Shown here: positions 1-7,727 of the stretch, piece by piece | How positions within the stretch are numbered: position 1 is the stretch's first letter | Layout: each line of letters begins with the position of its first letter | Assembly: GCA_038562165.1 (NCBI GenBank) | Contig: JBCFAO010000018.1 | Span: forward strand, 1-64,000 | DNA: 64,000 nt | DNA from: WRMS01 sp038562165 | GTDB lineage: Bacteria > Bacillota > Peptococcia > DRI-13 > UBA5745 | Reading direction: 5' to 3' | Translations under genes and position numbers: made by a program | Notes under the pieces: generated by a model | Database searches by the model: none | Seen by the model: only the letters and a program-made list of their open reading frames with translations | What the model was told of the DNA's origin: nothing

Positions 1-255
1 TCCCTAAAAAATACTTCATCTTCCCTCACCTCTTACTATGGAAGATTCGACCTTTTTTCCCCTTTTCCTTTAAACCTTTCTCTTTTGTTTACTTTTTGTT
101 CATTCATGCTCTTGTCGTGTATTTACAATTACCCGTTAATTCAGTACAATGATCTTGGAAGTTTCCCTATATTGAACTGTCCTATTATTGAACTGTCCTA
201 TTATTGAACTGCCCTATTATTGAATTGCCTTATGCTATAAGGAGGAGGATAGATC
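1..255. other. Upstream region of the HEAT-repeat gene
   Basis: No ORF is visible up to the first gene. The left part is AT-rich and unremarkable. The right part holds a 16-bp tandem repeat (listed separately) and the ribosome site GGAGGAGG at about 241-248. Confidence 0.6.
171..234. repeat. 16-bp tandem repeat, four copies
   Basis: The unit ATTGAACTGTCCTATT begins at 171, 187, 203 and 219, with small changes in the last copies. It lies just upstream of the HEAT-repeat gene's ribosome site, so it falls in the promoter or leader. Arrays of this type usually vary in copy number between strains. Confidence 0.85.
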
Positions 256-696
256 ATGGAATTAGGCGCAAAAGTTGCAATGCTGTACGATAAGGACTCT
301 TCTATCGCATACAATAATCTCCAGGAGCTTGAGGTCTTTTCAGACAGGGAGGACGGGCTCTATCCTTATTTTGATGAGTTTTTAGCTATGCTTGGAAGCG
401 ACAAATACATTATGCGGGTTCGGGGCTTCCGCCTGCTTTGCAAACAGGCAAAATGGGATACCGGGAATAAAATCAACAAAGAAATTGACGTTATTTTGCA
501 GGCCGTTATGGATGAGAAACCTACCGCAGTGCGGCAAAAACTAAAGGCACTTGAAGATTTGGCCCGGCATAAGCCTGCATTGCAAGGCAAGATAAGGGAG
601 AAAATTCTCTCCATAGACTACTTTGTTTTTAAAGATACCATGCACAGCCTTATCGAAAAAGACATCCAAAGCCTTCTGAAAGTGATGGCAAATTAG
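256..696 (+). CDS. HEAT-repeat protein (often labelled SufBD-like)
   Basis: The 146-aa protein appears entirely alpha-helical, with paired amphipathic helices typical of a short HEAT-type scaffold. It shows no catalytic motif, signal peptide or membrane segment. The ATG at 256 has the ribosome site GGAGGAGG about 7 bases upstream. It lies some 85 bp ahead of a prenyltransferase-like gene on the same strand, and similar pairs are annotated in Clostridia under the misleading name SufBD. Nothing visible links it to Fe-S assembly, since no other suf gene is present. A protein-protein scaffold role is an inference. Confidence 0.65.
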   Translation: MELGAKVAMLYDKDSSIAYNNLQELEVFSDREDGLYPYFDEFLAMLGSDKYIMRVRGFRLLCKQAKWDTGNKINKEIDVILQAVMDEKPTAVRQKLKALEDLARHKPALQGKIREKILSIDYFVFKDTMHSLIEKDIQSLLKVMAN

Positions 697-701
697 CAGG
701 C

Positions 702-769
702 ACTCCATAATTAAGGTTACTCCATATTAAAGGGTACTCCATACTAAAGGGTACTCTATACTAATTTTG
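702..769. repeat. 17-bp tandem repeat, four copies
   Basis: The unit ACTCCATAnTAAAGGGT starts at 702, 719, 736 and 753. It fills the gap between the HEAT-repeat gene and the prenyltransferase-like gene and ends just before the second gene's ribosome site. Its sequence is unrelated to the 16-bp array upstream of the first gene. Confidence 0.85.
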
Positions 770-780
770 AGGTGAACGCA

Positions 781-1617
781 GTGGCGGTTAACGAAAAATA
801 CTTGCCGGATGTTGAGGCAATACTATCCCACAGGCACGATAATGGGGCGGACTTTTGGACAACCCCGGATAAACGTTTGCTGAAGGGCTCTCCCTTTTCC
901 GCCTACAATAGCGCCCTTATGCTTTTGGAATTGGGAATGGAACCGGCAGACCCCACACTTACGGAAGTAGCTGAGCTGTTTTTCAGCGCCTGGCGGGAGG
1001 ACGGCCGTTTTAAGCTATACCCCCAAGGCGGCATTTTACCCTGTCATACGGCTCTTGCCGCCTCTTTGCTTTGCCAAATGGGATATACTCAAGATGAACG
1101 AATCCAAAAAACCCTTCGCCAGCTGCTGGATATTCAATACCATGACGGCGGTTTACGGTGCAACAAGTTTTCTTTTGGCCGGGGCCCTGAGACGGAATAT
1201 TCCAATCCCGGCCCTACCCTCACCGCCTTAAACGCTTTTCGCTTCAGCGATTATCTTAATCAAGAGCCTGCTTTGGACAAGGCGGTGGATTTTTTACTGG
1301 AGCATTGGGTTGTCAGAAAGCCCCTAGGCCCCTGCCATTATGGTATTGGCACCCTTTTTATGCAGGTGGAGTACCCTTTCGGCAATTATAATCTATTCCA
1401 GTATGTTTATATATTGTCTTTCTACAACTATGCCAAGAAAGACAATCGATTCAGAGAGGCCTTTGAAGCCCTGCAAGCAAAACTGGCAGACGAACAAGTT
1501 GTGGTTGAACGGGTTGTCCCCAAATTAGCAAAGCTGTCCTTCTGCAAGAAAGGCCAGCCCAGTCAGCTTGCCACAATGCGTTATCAAGAGATTCTTGCCA
1601 ACCTTGAGCATAGCTGA
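781..1617 (+). CDS. Prenyltransferase-like alpha/alpha-toroid protein
   Basis: The product is about 278 aa. It has repeated helical hairpins with Gly-rich turns (PQGGILPCHTA, DGGLRCNKF, GPCHYGIGTLF), resembling the toroid of protein prenyltransferase beta subunits and terpene cyclases. I see no DxDD cyclase motif. Family members in Clostridia carry the label prenyltransferase without a known substrate. An in-frame GTG at 772 is possible, but GTG 781 is better placed 6 bases after GAGGTG. There is no signal peptide, so it is probably cytosolic. It is probably co-transcribed with the HEAT-repeat gene upstream. Confidence 0.65.
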   Translation: MAVNEKYLPDVEAILSHRHDNGADFWTTPDKRLLKGSPFSAYNSALMLLELGMEPADPTLTEVAELFFSAWREDGRFKLYPQGGILPCHTALAASLLCQMGYTQDERIQKTLRQLLDIQYHDGGLRCNKFSFGRGPETEYSNPGPTLTALNAFRFSDYLNQEPALDKAVDFLLEHWVVRKPLGPCHYGIGTLFMQVEYPFGNYNLFQYVYILSFYNYAKKDNRFREAFEALQAKLADEQVVVERVVPKLAKLSFCKKGQPSQLATMRYQEILANLEHS

Positions 1618-1620
1618 AAT

Positions 1621-2380
1621 GTACAAAATTTGAGGTTTTGGGGCTGTTGTTCCTTTGGAATAGTAGATTCAAACTATGCCTAACACTAAGTATAGGGAGA
1701 AATCAGTGTTCAGTAGCGTAAAACTTGAAATTTTGTGCAGTTAGCCAAGGCAAATACACATAAAAACTCATTTTTTGTACACACGGCCATAACCTGGGAA
1801 GCGACTTTTTCAGTGCCCTCTAACAAACCTGCATTTTTGCTCATTTTCCGAGGAGGCAGGGTCACTCTGCCTTGAATCTGTCTAAAAATCTCCCAGAAGA
1901 GAAGGGCTGCCACAAATTCGGCAGCCCTTTTTACCGGCGGTTTACGATGGTTCGCGACGGTTTGCAGCGGTTCGCGACGTGGGAGTCCGCAGCTCGCCGT
2001 CCGGGACTGTGCCGGTTACAGATGAGCGGTTGCTTAATAACAGCCAGCTCTGTCAGTGGCATATTGCCGGCCTGGCGTGGGGTCACCGCTCGGCCGCTCC
2101 TTTGGAAAACGTGCAAAATTGCAGGTTTGGGGGTGTTCACAGTAGCTAACTGAGCAAAAATGCAGGTTTAAAGTGTCTGAGCACCGTCTTTGTGTTGTGG
2201 TCAGACGATTTTTTACTGTATCTAGTGTCGCGAAAAATGAATATACCCTATTGCAATGGGACAACGCACTTTAAACTTGAAATTTTGCACAAAAACAGCG
2301 GGACAGCAGATACAAAGTTGAAATTTTGCTCAGTTAGCTTCAGCAAACGACGACAAACCTGCAATTTTGAACAGTGCCGC
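1621..2380. repeat. Dispersed 41-bp-period repeat arrays, island A
   Basis: This 940-bp gap has no convincing gene. It carries copies of a short motif, AAACCTGCATTTTTGC and variants such as AAACTTGAAATTTTGC, in both orientations. Reverse-orientation units start near 1719, 1760, 1823, 2271, 2312 and 2353, and forward units near 1624, 2114 and 2155. Neighbouring units are 41 bp apart (2114/2155; 2271/2312/2353; 1719/1760). Between units there is often a small imperfect palindrome of the form GTTAGC...GCnAAC. The two ORFs that can be read here lack ribosome sites and run through the repeats. Confidence 0.75.
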
Positions 2381-2559
2381 GGCCCCTACGTTAATCATTT
2401 TTTCAGCAAGAGACTTTCTTTAATCAGCAATTCGGCAATTTGTACGGCATTAGTAGCTGCACCTTTACGCAGTTGTCTATTTTGTAATATTATATCACTT
2501 TTACAACCGGCCATTTTATTCTATACTTAAAGTATAACGCACAGCGCAAAGGAGCGGCG

Positions 2560-4641
2560 ATGTATAACCAAAAGGAAAGTGCCGAAAAAAAGCATTTAGA
2601 AGAAGTTCAAGCTAAACTCAAAACTGCCTTGGAGCAAATCATCAAGAAAGTAGACAGCTATTTCAAAGAAATATTAGAAGCGAAACGCTATATAAACGAA
2701 AACCTGGCCCAGCTTGATTCCGCCGAAAAAGCCGCCAATAGAATGATTGTTTCCGATAGCGTTACCCTTGGGGAAAACGCCGTAAAAGAGCGGGAGCGGC
2801 TGCAAAAGCTGCTGCAATCGCCTTACTTCGGGAGAATCGATTTTGACAGCGCAAAAGGAGCAAAGGCTGAAGTATTCTATATCGGCATACATGGCTTTGC
2901 CGAGCCGCTGACTTCTCACCCCATCATTTTTGACTGGCGGGCCCCCGTCTCAAGCATGTTTTATGATTTTGAGGTGGGTCCGGCCTTCTATGTGGCCCCC
3001 ATGGGCAAAATCGACGGTGTGCTGACCTTGAAGCGTCAATATCGGATCAGGCAAGGTCAAATGGAGTATATGCTGGAAAACTCCTTAAATATTGGCGATG
3101 AAATTCTCCAAAAAGAATTGAGCCGGAATTCCGGCGATAAAATGAAAAACATTGTGGCCACAATCCAAAGAGAGCAAAATGCCGTCATTAGAAATGAAGA
3201 GGCAAACGTATTAATTATTCAAGGAGCGGCCGGTTCCGGCAAAACCTCCATAGCCTTGCATCGGGTGGCTTTCTTATTATATCGCAACAAGGATACGCTG
3301 ACCTCAAAAAACATTCTGATTTTTTCTCCCAATAAAGTGTTCGGCAACTACATCGCCAATGTTCTGCCTGAATTGGGAGAGGAACATATAGAGGAAATCG
3401 GTGTTGACGACATAGCCTCAAGCATGCTGGGTAAGAAGTATCGCTACCAAACCTTCTTTGAACAAGTAGAAAGCTTATTAGATGGCGGCAATGCCGAAGC
3501 AATTGCCAGAATCCAATTTAAAGCAACGAATCACTTTGTCGAAGTACTGCATAGGTATTTGGAATACATTGACGAAAATGGCTTTACTCCCGCTGATTTT
3601 CGATTGGGCAACTTCCATGTCTCCAAAGAAAAGCTGTTTTCTGTCTACCGTTCCCTCAAAAAGCTACCCATTAAAAAGCGGTTGCGAAAAATGGCAGAGG
3701 ATTTAATCGAAAAACATCAAAGCGCCACAAACACAAAAATAGCCGCCGCCTTTTGCCGTCAAATAAGAGACGCGATACAAAACATGTTCCAATTTGCCGA
3801 TAGTTTTACGGTATATCAAAATTTCTACCGCTTCATCGGCCAAGATCACTTATTTCAGCTTATCCGCAAAAATACTTTTGAATTCTGTGATGTTTACCCT
3901 TTCATCTATGTAAAAATCTATGTAGACGGAGCAGAACAGGATTTCAAAAATATCCGGCACTTGCTGGTGGATGAAATGCAGGATTATACGCCTATTCAAT
4001 ATGCAGTTTTATCGAAGCTGTTTTCCTGCAAAATGACTATTCTGGGGGACAGCTACCAAAGCGTAAACCCTTATAGCTCCTCCTCCGCAGAAAAGATTCG
4101 CCCTTATTTCGGCGGCTGCCACTGTATGGAATTGTCCAGGAGTTATCGTTCAACTCTTGAGATTGTGGAATTTACCCAAAGAATATTAAAGAATGAAAAG
4201 TTGCTGCCTATGGAAAGGCATGGGGATATTCCAACAGTAACCATATGCCAAACCCCAAAAGAGCATATGGATAAAATAAAGCTGCTGCTTGAGCAATTCC
4301 ACCAATCTCAATATGTCTCCTTAGGCGTCATCTGCAAATCCCAGAAACAGGCGAAGCTGCTTTTTGAAGAACTACACACCTTAGGCAACGTATTTTTGTT
4401 GAGTTCTGCGGGCAGCGAGTTTCGCAATGGTATTGTCATTACTTCCGTCCACATGTCGAAAGGCCTGGAATTTGACCAGGTGATTATTCCCGACGCCTCT
4501 GAAGAGCTTTATCAAACTTCCTTAGACCGCAGCCTGCTCTATATTGCCTGTACCAGGGCCATGCACAAATTAGATTTAACTTGTTGGGGACGGCAGACAA
4601 AGTTTATGGATTCGGCTAATCAGGCCATAATCTGCCAGTAG
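2560..4641 (+). CDS. HelD-like superfamily 1 DNA/RNA helicase
   Basis: The 693-aa protein has the UvrD/HelD layout: an N-terminal coiled coil (about residues 1-60), Walker A GAAGSGKTS near 222, a helicase Walker B DEMQDYTPIQ near 475, and a C-terminal 2A domain with a VHMSKGLEFD motif near 634. In Firmicutes, HelD proteins bind RNA polymerase and release stalled complexes. The long N-terminal coiled coil favours HelD over PcrA/UvrD. The ATG at 2560 follows AAAGGAGC by about 6 bases. A TATACT box lies near 2521. Its 3' end overlaps the convergent DUF1848 gene by 26 bp. Confidence 0.85.
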   Translation: MYNQKESAEKKHLEEVQAKLKTALEQIIKKVDSYFKEILEAKRYINENLAQLDSAEKAANRMIVSDSVTLGENAVKERERLQKLLQSPYFGRIDFDSAKGAKAEVFYIGIHGFAEPLTSHPIIFDWRAPVSSMFYDFEVGPAFYVAPMGKIDGVLTLKRQYRIRQGQMEYMLENSLNIGDEILQKELSRNSGDKMKNIVATIQREQNAVIRNEEANVLIIQGAAGSGKTSIALHRVAFLLYRNKDTLTSKNILIFSPNKVFGNYIANVLPELGEEHIEEIGVDDIASSMLGKKYRYQTFFEQVESLLDGGNAEAIARIQFKATNHFVEVLHRYLEYIDENGFTPADFRLGNFHVSKEKLFSVYRSLKKLPIKKRLRKMAEDLIEKHQSATNTKIAAAFCRQIRDAIQNMFQFADSFTVYQNFYRFIGQDHLFQLIRKNTFEFCDVYPFIYVKIYVDGAEQDFKNIRHLLVDEMQDYTPIQYAVLSKLFSCKMTILGDSYQSVNPYSSSSAEKIRPYFGGCHCMELSRSYRSTLEIVEFTQRILKNEKLLPMERHGDIPTVTICQTPKEHMDKIKLLLEQFHQSQYVSLGVICKSQKQAKLLFEELHTLGNVFLLSSAGSEFRNGIVITSVHMSKGLEFDQVIIPDASEELYQTSLDRSLLYIACTRAMHKLDLTCWGRQTKFMDSANQAIICQ

Positions 4642-5560
4642 CATATTCCTTGCCGGATTTAGCCTCCCGCACTTTTACCACATCATCGTCGTTAAGATTG
4701 CCAAAAAGCAACGGTCCTGTTTCATGGTGGGCCGCCATATTGCGGGCAACGGTTTTTGCACTATAGTTAGCATAGCAGTAAAGGCAGCGGTTTGCACAGG
4801 TATCATAAGCCCCGATATCTATGCTGGCAATACAGCCGCATTCCCGGCGCTGGTTAGGGTCTTTTGTTATCTTGAGATTATATCCTGACAAACGCTCCAG
4901 CCTCGCTTGCTCGATACAGCGGGCAGGCATAATGTCAAATTTCCTCAAATCCATTTCCTCCGCACAAGTGTCGATATAAAGTCCTTCATTCCTTGCAATA
5001 GCAGAGAATTGCTCCATTAATTCTTCTTTTTCTTCCATAGATGGTTTCACGATACCCAGGGGCGAAATATTTCGCTCCGTTTTTTTGTAAAAATCCAAAA
5101 AGCTCACCGTGCACTTTTCGGTGTACCCCGCCAGCTTTGACGCCAATAGCTTGAAATATTTAAGATGATAGGCCATGGAATACTTCTCACTGAAAAAAAT
5201 CGGATCGTAACGCCAAACTACTTTATCCTTGCCAATTTCTTGGGACAGCCGCTGAAAGGCAGGGATGATAACGTCGTTTTTTGCGGGCACATTGGGCTCC
5301 GCATCTATGCCATAGGCATTTAACGTAAATTGAAAGTAATAGGTATAGTCTTTAAGCTCTTCAAGCCTATTCAGCATAGGCAAAGGGTTTTTGGTCCAAA
5401 ACACAATACCGTCCACCACATCCGGCAAAAGGCTGATTCGGCCAACCTGATGGGAGTTCATGGGATTGCGGACAAGCACATAACCTTCCTTCAGGCGGTT
5501 AAAGAACCAGCCGGAATAATACGCCGGGATATCCGTACGCCTGCTTGCACTTATAATCAT
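4616..5560 (-). CDS. DUF1848 family protein with a C-terminal Cys cluster
   Basis: The product is about 314 aa. The N terminus MIISASRRTDIPAYYS is the hallmark of DUF1848, and this ATG has GAGG 9 bases upstream. The ORF is open further upstream, but those starts lack good ribosome sites. Near residue 255 there is CANRCLYCYAN, a Cys-x3-Cys-x2-Cys triad like that of radical SAM enzymes, preceded by CGC. Family function is unknown to me. The fold may resemble spore photoproduct lyase, which also has an RYDPI-type segment, but this is only an inference. Transcription converges on the helicase gene. Confidence 0.85.
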   Translation of the reverse strand: MIISASRRTDIPAYYSGWFFNRLKEGYVLVRNPMNSHQVGRISLLPDVVDGIVFWTKNPLPMLNRLEELKDYTYYFQFTLNAYGIDAEPNVPAKNDVIIPAFQRLSQEIGKDKVVWRYDPIFFSEKYSMAYHLKYFKLLASKLAGYTEKCTVSFLDFYKKTERNISPLGIVKPSMEEKEELMEQFSAIARNEGLYIDTCAEEMDLRKFDIMPARCIEQARLERLSGYNLKITKDPNQRRECGCIASIDIGAYDTCANRCLYCYANYSAKTVARNMAAHHETGPLLFGNLNDDDVVKVREAKSGKEYATGRLWPD

Positions 5561-5637
5561 GCCGAATTCCTCACTTCCCATCCTCCTGCCATAACATTTT
5601 AACATGGCTCCGGCGAAAGTAAAACTTAGCAATGGCA

Positions 5638-5661
5638 ACAAAAAAGGCTCCGAAGAGCCTC
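5638..5661 (-). terminator. Rho-independent terminator of the bofA-like operon
   Basis: On the minus strand a 6-bp GC-rich stem (AGGCTC/GAGCCT) with a TTCG tetraloop is followed by a run of T. It lies about 50 bp past the stop of the BofA-like gene. Confidence 0.85.
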
Positions 5662-5709
5662 AATCCTCAAAAAACCGTTCTTTTCCCAAATAGCAATTAT
5701 TCTTCTAAA

Positions 5710-5979
5710 TCATAAAAACAGAAAGGATAATACGGAAAGCAGCCCCAGACCCGGAGCCCCCAGAACGCCAACACCGATAACTGTCACCGGGTTCATGGGC
5801 AGGTGAAAGCCGGCAAAATTGCCAACTAAATTAAGAATACATAAAACGCCTAAAGCCAGGGCACAGTTTACCACTACCCGGCTGACGGTCTTCATTGGCC
5901 CCATGACCATCCTGGTCAGCACCATCAGGATCATCAGCAACACCATTCCGGCTATAATTACACCAATTTCAACCATCAT
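5710..5979 (-). CDS. bofA: BofA-family membrane protein (pro-sigmaK processing inhibitor type)
   Basis: The 89-aa hydrophobic protein has two to three membrane segments and ends in a Gly/Leu-rich stretch (GVGVLGAPGLGLL), the usual form of the BofA family. In Bacillus, BofA holds the SpoIVFB protease inactive in the forespore outer membrane. In Clostridia, family members are widespread even without SpoIVFB. The start has GGAGGG 7 bases upstream and overlaps the 3' end of the yaaL-like gene by 11 bp, which suggests translational coupling. Together with ypeB at 63 kb it supports a spore former. Confidence 0.85.
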   Translation of the reverse strand: MMVEIGVIIAGMVLLMILMVLTRMVMGPMKTVSRVVVNCALALGVLCILNLVGNFAGFHLPMNPVTVIGVGVLGAPGLGLLSVLSFLFL

Positions 5980-6286
5980 AAGGCGTCCCTCCGTTTCGCA
6001 GATTTTTTTCCTTAGCTAATTTAATAAAATAATCATACCGTTTCTCTGCCGCATTTAATGTAAAAATAGCGTTGTCCACCATATCCGGCTCCACCGCCTG
6101 GTGAAAAAACCTCCAGGCCTCCTCCCAGCCCGTCCGCGCCTGCTGGGTTAAGGTATATATGTCAAGCAAATCAACAACATCCTTATTTTTTTCTATGCCG
6201 CTGCCAGCTTCGCTATCAACACTGACCCTAAATTTGGCTTTAGCCCCCTCTTTAAGCCTTTCCATCTGGCTCATTAAGCTGATCAT
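5969..6286 (-). CDS. yaaL: DUF2508 (YaaL-like) protein
   Basis: This 105-aa, charged, helical protein matches DUF2508. In Firmicutes that family sits between recR and bofA, exactly as here. The C-terminal half (AAEKRYDYFIKLAKEKN) is the conserved part. The function is unknown, though the genomic link to bofA suggests sporulation. The start at 6286 is preceded by GAAGGG. A terminator separates it from recR, so it has its own promoter in the gap 6287-6350 or is expressed by read-through. Confidence 0.85.
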   Translation of the reverse strand: MISLMSQMERLKEGAKAKFRVSVDSEAGSGIEKNKDVVDLLDIYTLTQQARTGWEEAWRFFHQAVEPDMVDNAIFTLNAAEKRYDYFIKLAKEKNLRNGGTPYDG

Positions 6287-6350
6287 TTCTGGCCCTTCCT
6301 TTCCGGATCATCTTCCATCTCGTCTTATGGAAATTATATCCATGCAGGGA

Positions 6351-6390
6351 CAAAAAAATACCCGATATAAGCTATCGGGTTAAATTTTTC
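6351..6390 (-). terminator. Terminator after recR
   Basis: The stem CCCGATA/TATCGGG with a 5-base loop is flanked by T-rich tracts on both strands. On the minus strand it is followed by seven T, a good end for the ybaB-recR transcript. Confidence 0.85.
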
Positions 6391-6416
6391 TGAATTTAAT
6401 ACTCTAGTCACTTGTT

Positions 6417-7034
6417 CTAGTCAATGGTGCGCCGGCCCTCCAGGGCTTGGGCCAACGTAGCGGCGTCGGCGTGTTCCAAATTGCCGCCCACGGGGATTCC
6501 GTGGGCTATCCTGGTAGCCTTGATCCCCAAGGGTTTCAAAAGCCTGGCTAAATATAACGCCGTGGTCTCCCCTTCCACATCAGGATTGGTGGCGAGAATT
6601 ACTTCCTTTATTTTGCTGCCTTCTTCACCCTCAAAACGGGCCAGAAGCTCCTTGATTTTTAGATCTTCCGGCTGCCGCCCCTCCATAGGCGAGATAGAGC
6701 CGTGGAGCACATGGTAAAGCCCCCGGTAATCCCGGGCCCGCTCAATGGAAAATACGTCGGTAGTCTCTTCTACCACGCAAATCACCTGCCGGTCTCGCGT
6801 CTCGTCCCGGCAGACCTGGCAGGGGGTAATGTCCGTCAGAGAAAAACACACGGGACAGAGGGTCATAGTTTCTTTAGCGTTGACCAGAGCCTGGCTGAAA
6901 GCCTTGACTTCTCCCTCGGATAAGGACAACACAAAAAAGGCCAGGCGCTGGGCAGTCTTAGGACCAATCCCCGGCAGCTTGCCGAACTGCTCCATCAATT
7001 CCTGCATCACCGGGGCATGAAATAAACCTGTCAT
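6417..7034 (-). CDS. recR: Recombination mediator protein RecR
   Basis: The 205-aa protein is of normal family length. It has an N-terminal helix-hairpin-helix (LPGIGPKTAQRLA, about 19-31), a four-cysteine zinc finger (CPVCFSLTDITPCQVC, about 60-75), a Toprim domain with GLYHVLHG and NPDVEGETTALY, and the usual C terminus. RecR with RecF and RecO loads RecA on gapped DNA. Its ATG overlaps the ybaB stop by one base (TAATG), so the two are translationally coupled. Confidence 0.97.
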   Translation of the reverse strand: MTGLFHAPVMQELMEQFGKLPGIGPKTAQRLAFFVLSLSEGEVKAFSQALVNAKETMTLCPVCFSLTDITPCQVCRDETRDRQVICVVEETTDVFSIERARDYRGLYHVLHGSISPMEGRQPEDLKIKELLARFEGEEGSKIKEVILATNPDVEGETTALYLARLLKPLGIKATRIAHGIPVGGNLEHADAATLAQALEGRRTID

Positions 7035-7351
7035 TAAAAGAGCCCCGGAACCTTCACATTACCGGTGATCTTACCCATTTCTGCCGCCGCTTTATCCTGG
7101 GACTGCCGGGAGGCTTCGTTAAAGGCCACAATCAGCAGATCCTGGAGCATTTCGATTTCCTCCGGGTCCAAAAGCTCGGGATCGATGGTCAGCTCTTTAA
7201 CCTCCTGTTTGCAACTCATTACACAGCGAACGGCGCCGCCGCCGGCGGTGGCCTCTACCGTCATATCCGCCAATTCATCCTGGAGCTTGGCCATATCGGC
7301 CTGCATTTTTTGCATCTGTTTCATTAGTTTTTGGGGATTACCAAAGCCCAT
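7034..7351 (-). CDS. ybaB: Nucleoid-associated protein YbaB/EbfC family
   Basis: The 105-aa protein has the family pattern: an N-terminal helix (KLMKQMQKMQADMAKLQDEL) followed by sheet and a C-terminal helix. It is a small DNA-binding dimer. It sits between dnaX and recR as in most bacteria, although here a phosphatase gene and a 53-codon ORF separate it from dnaX. Its ribosome site GAGGAGG lies inside the 3' end of that small ORF, which suggests coupled translation. Confidence 0.95.
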   Translation of the reverse strand: MGFGNPQKLMKQMQKMQADMAKLQDELADMTVEATAGGGAVRCVMSCKQEVKELTIDPELLDPEEIEMLQDLLIVAFNEASRQSQDKAAAEMGKITGNVKVPGLF

Positions 7352-7357
7352 GTTTTA

Positions 7358-7519
7358 TTACCTCCTCGATTTTCTTCTATCGTCCTTCGATATTAAGGAT
7401 TTGTGGTTTAGCAGATAATAGGTCTGAAAATACTTGCCATCCATGTCTACATGTCCCATACCCTGATGGCGGTAATTACCGGACAGCCAGCGCCTAAAGC
7501 CCTGCAACAATTTAGCCAT
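7358..7519 (-). CDS. Small basic protein of 53 aa upstream of ybaB
   Basis: The ORF starts with ATG at 7519, directly after a near-perfect ribosome site (AGGAGGTG, about 6-7 bases away). It encodes a 53-aa product beginning MAKLLQGFRRWLSGNYRHQG and ending in a basic tail (DDRRKSRR). It has no membrane segment. Its last codons contain the ybaB ribosome site, and it is the first gene after the promoter at 7573-7601. I do not recognise a family. The strong start signal and its position as leader gene of the ybaB-recR operon argue that it is translated. Confidence 0.7.
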   Translation of the reverse strand: MAKLLQGFRRWLSGNYRHQGMGHVDMDGKYFQTYYLLNHKSLISKDDRRKSRR

Positions 7520-7572
7520 GGCAAACACCTCCTATAAAACCGAACCACCCAACAGCAACTACAATTCGCCTC

Positions 7573-7601
7573 ATTATAACGCCTCGGTGGAAAAATTTCG
7601 A
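7573..7601 (-). promoter_or_regulatory. Promoter of the small ORF-ybaB-recR operon
   Basis: On the minus strand there is a -10 TATAAT (7573-7578) and a -35 TCGAAA (7596-7601) with a 17-bp spacer. The block GAGGCGT sits directly upstream of the -10 and GAGGCG directly downstream, forming a direct repeat around the -10. Confidence 0.75.
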
Positions 7602-7698
7602 GTGTAGAACTTTTTCTTTCCTCTGTGTGTTTCAATGAGGCGAAGGCAAGTGATGATTGAGAAAACGCAATGGTACAGAGAATGCTACTATCCGCCTC

Positions 7699-7727
7699 AT
7701 TATAACGCCTCAAAAGAAAAAGTTCAA
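7699..7727 (-). promoter_or_regulatory. Second, upstream promoter with the same GAGGCGT block
   Basis: -35 TTGAAC (7722-7727) and -10 TATAAT (7699-7704) are 17 bp apart, again with GAGGCGT before and GAGGCG after the -10. The stop codon of the phosphatase gene (TGA, 7724-7726) lies inside the -35 box. This region and 7573-7601 look like a duplication about 126 bp apart. Confidence 0.75.

Noticed and set aside
1872..2530. Plus-strand ORFs of 93 and 112 codons in the first repeat island
   Set aside because: They lack ribosome sites, run through the 41-bp repeat units and have no recognisable protein features.
7447..7713. 88-codon ORF on the minus strand between ybaB and the phosphatase gene
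   Set aside because: It is made by reading through the duplicated promoter/GAGGCG repeats (RRYNEA occurs twice), has no ribosome site and overlaps the better-supported 53-codon ORF.
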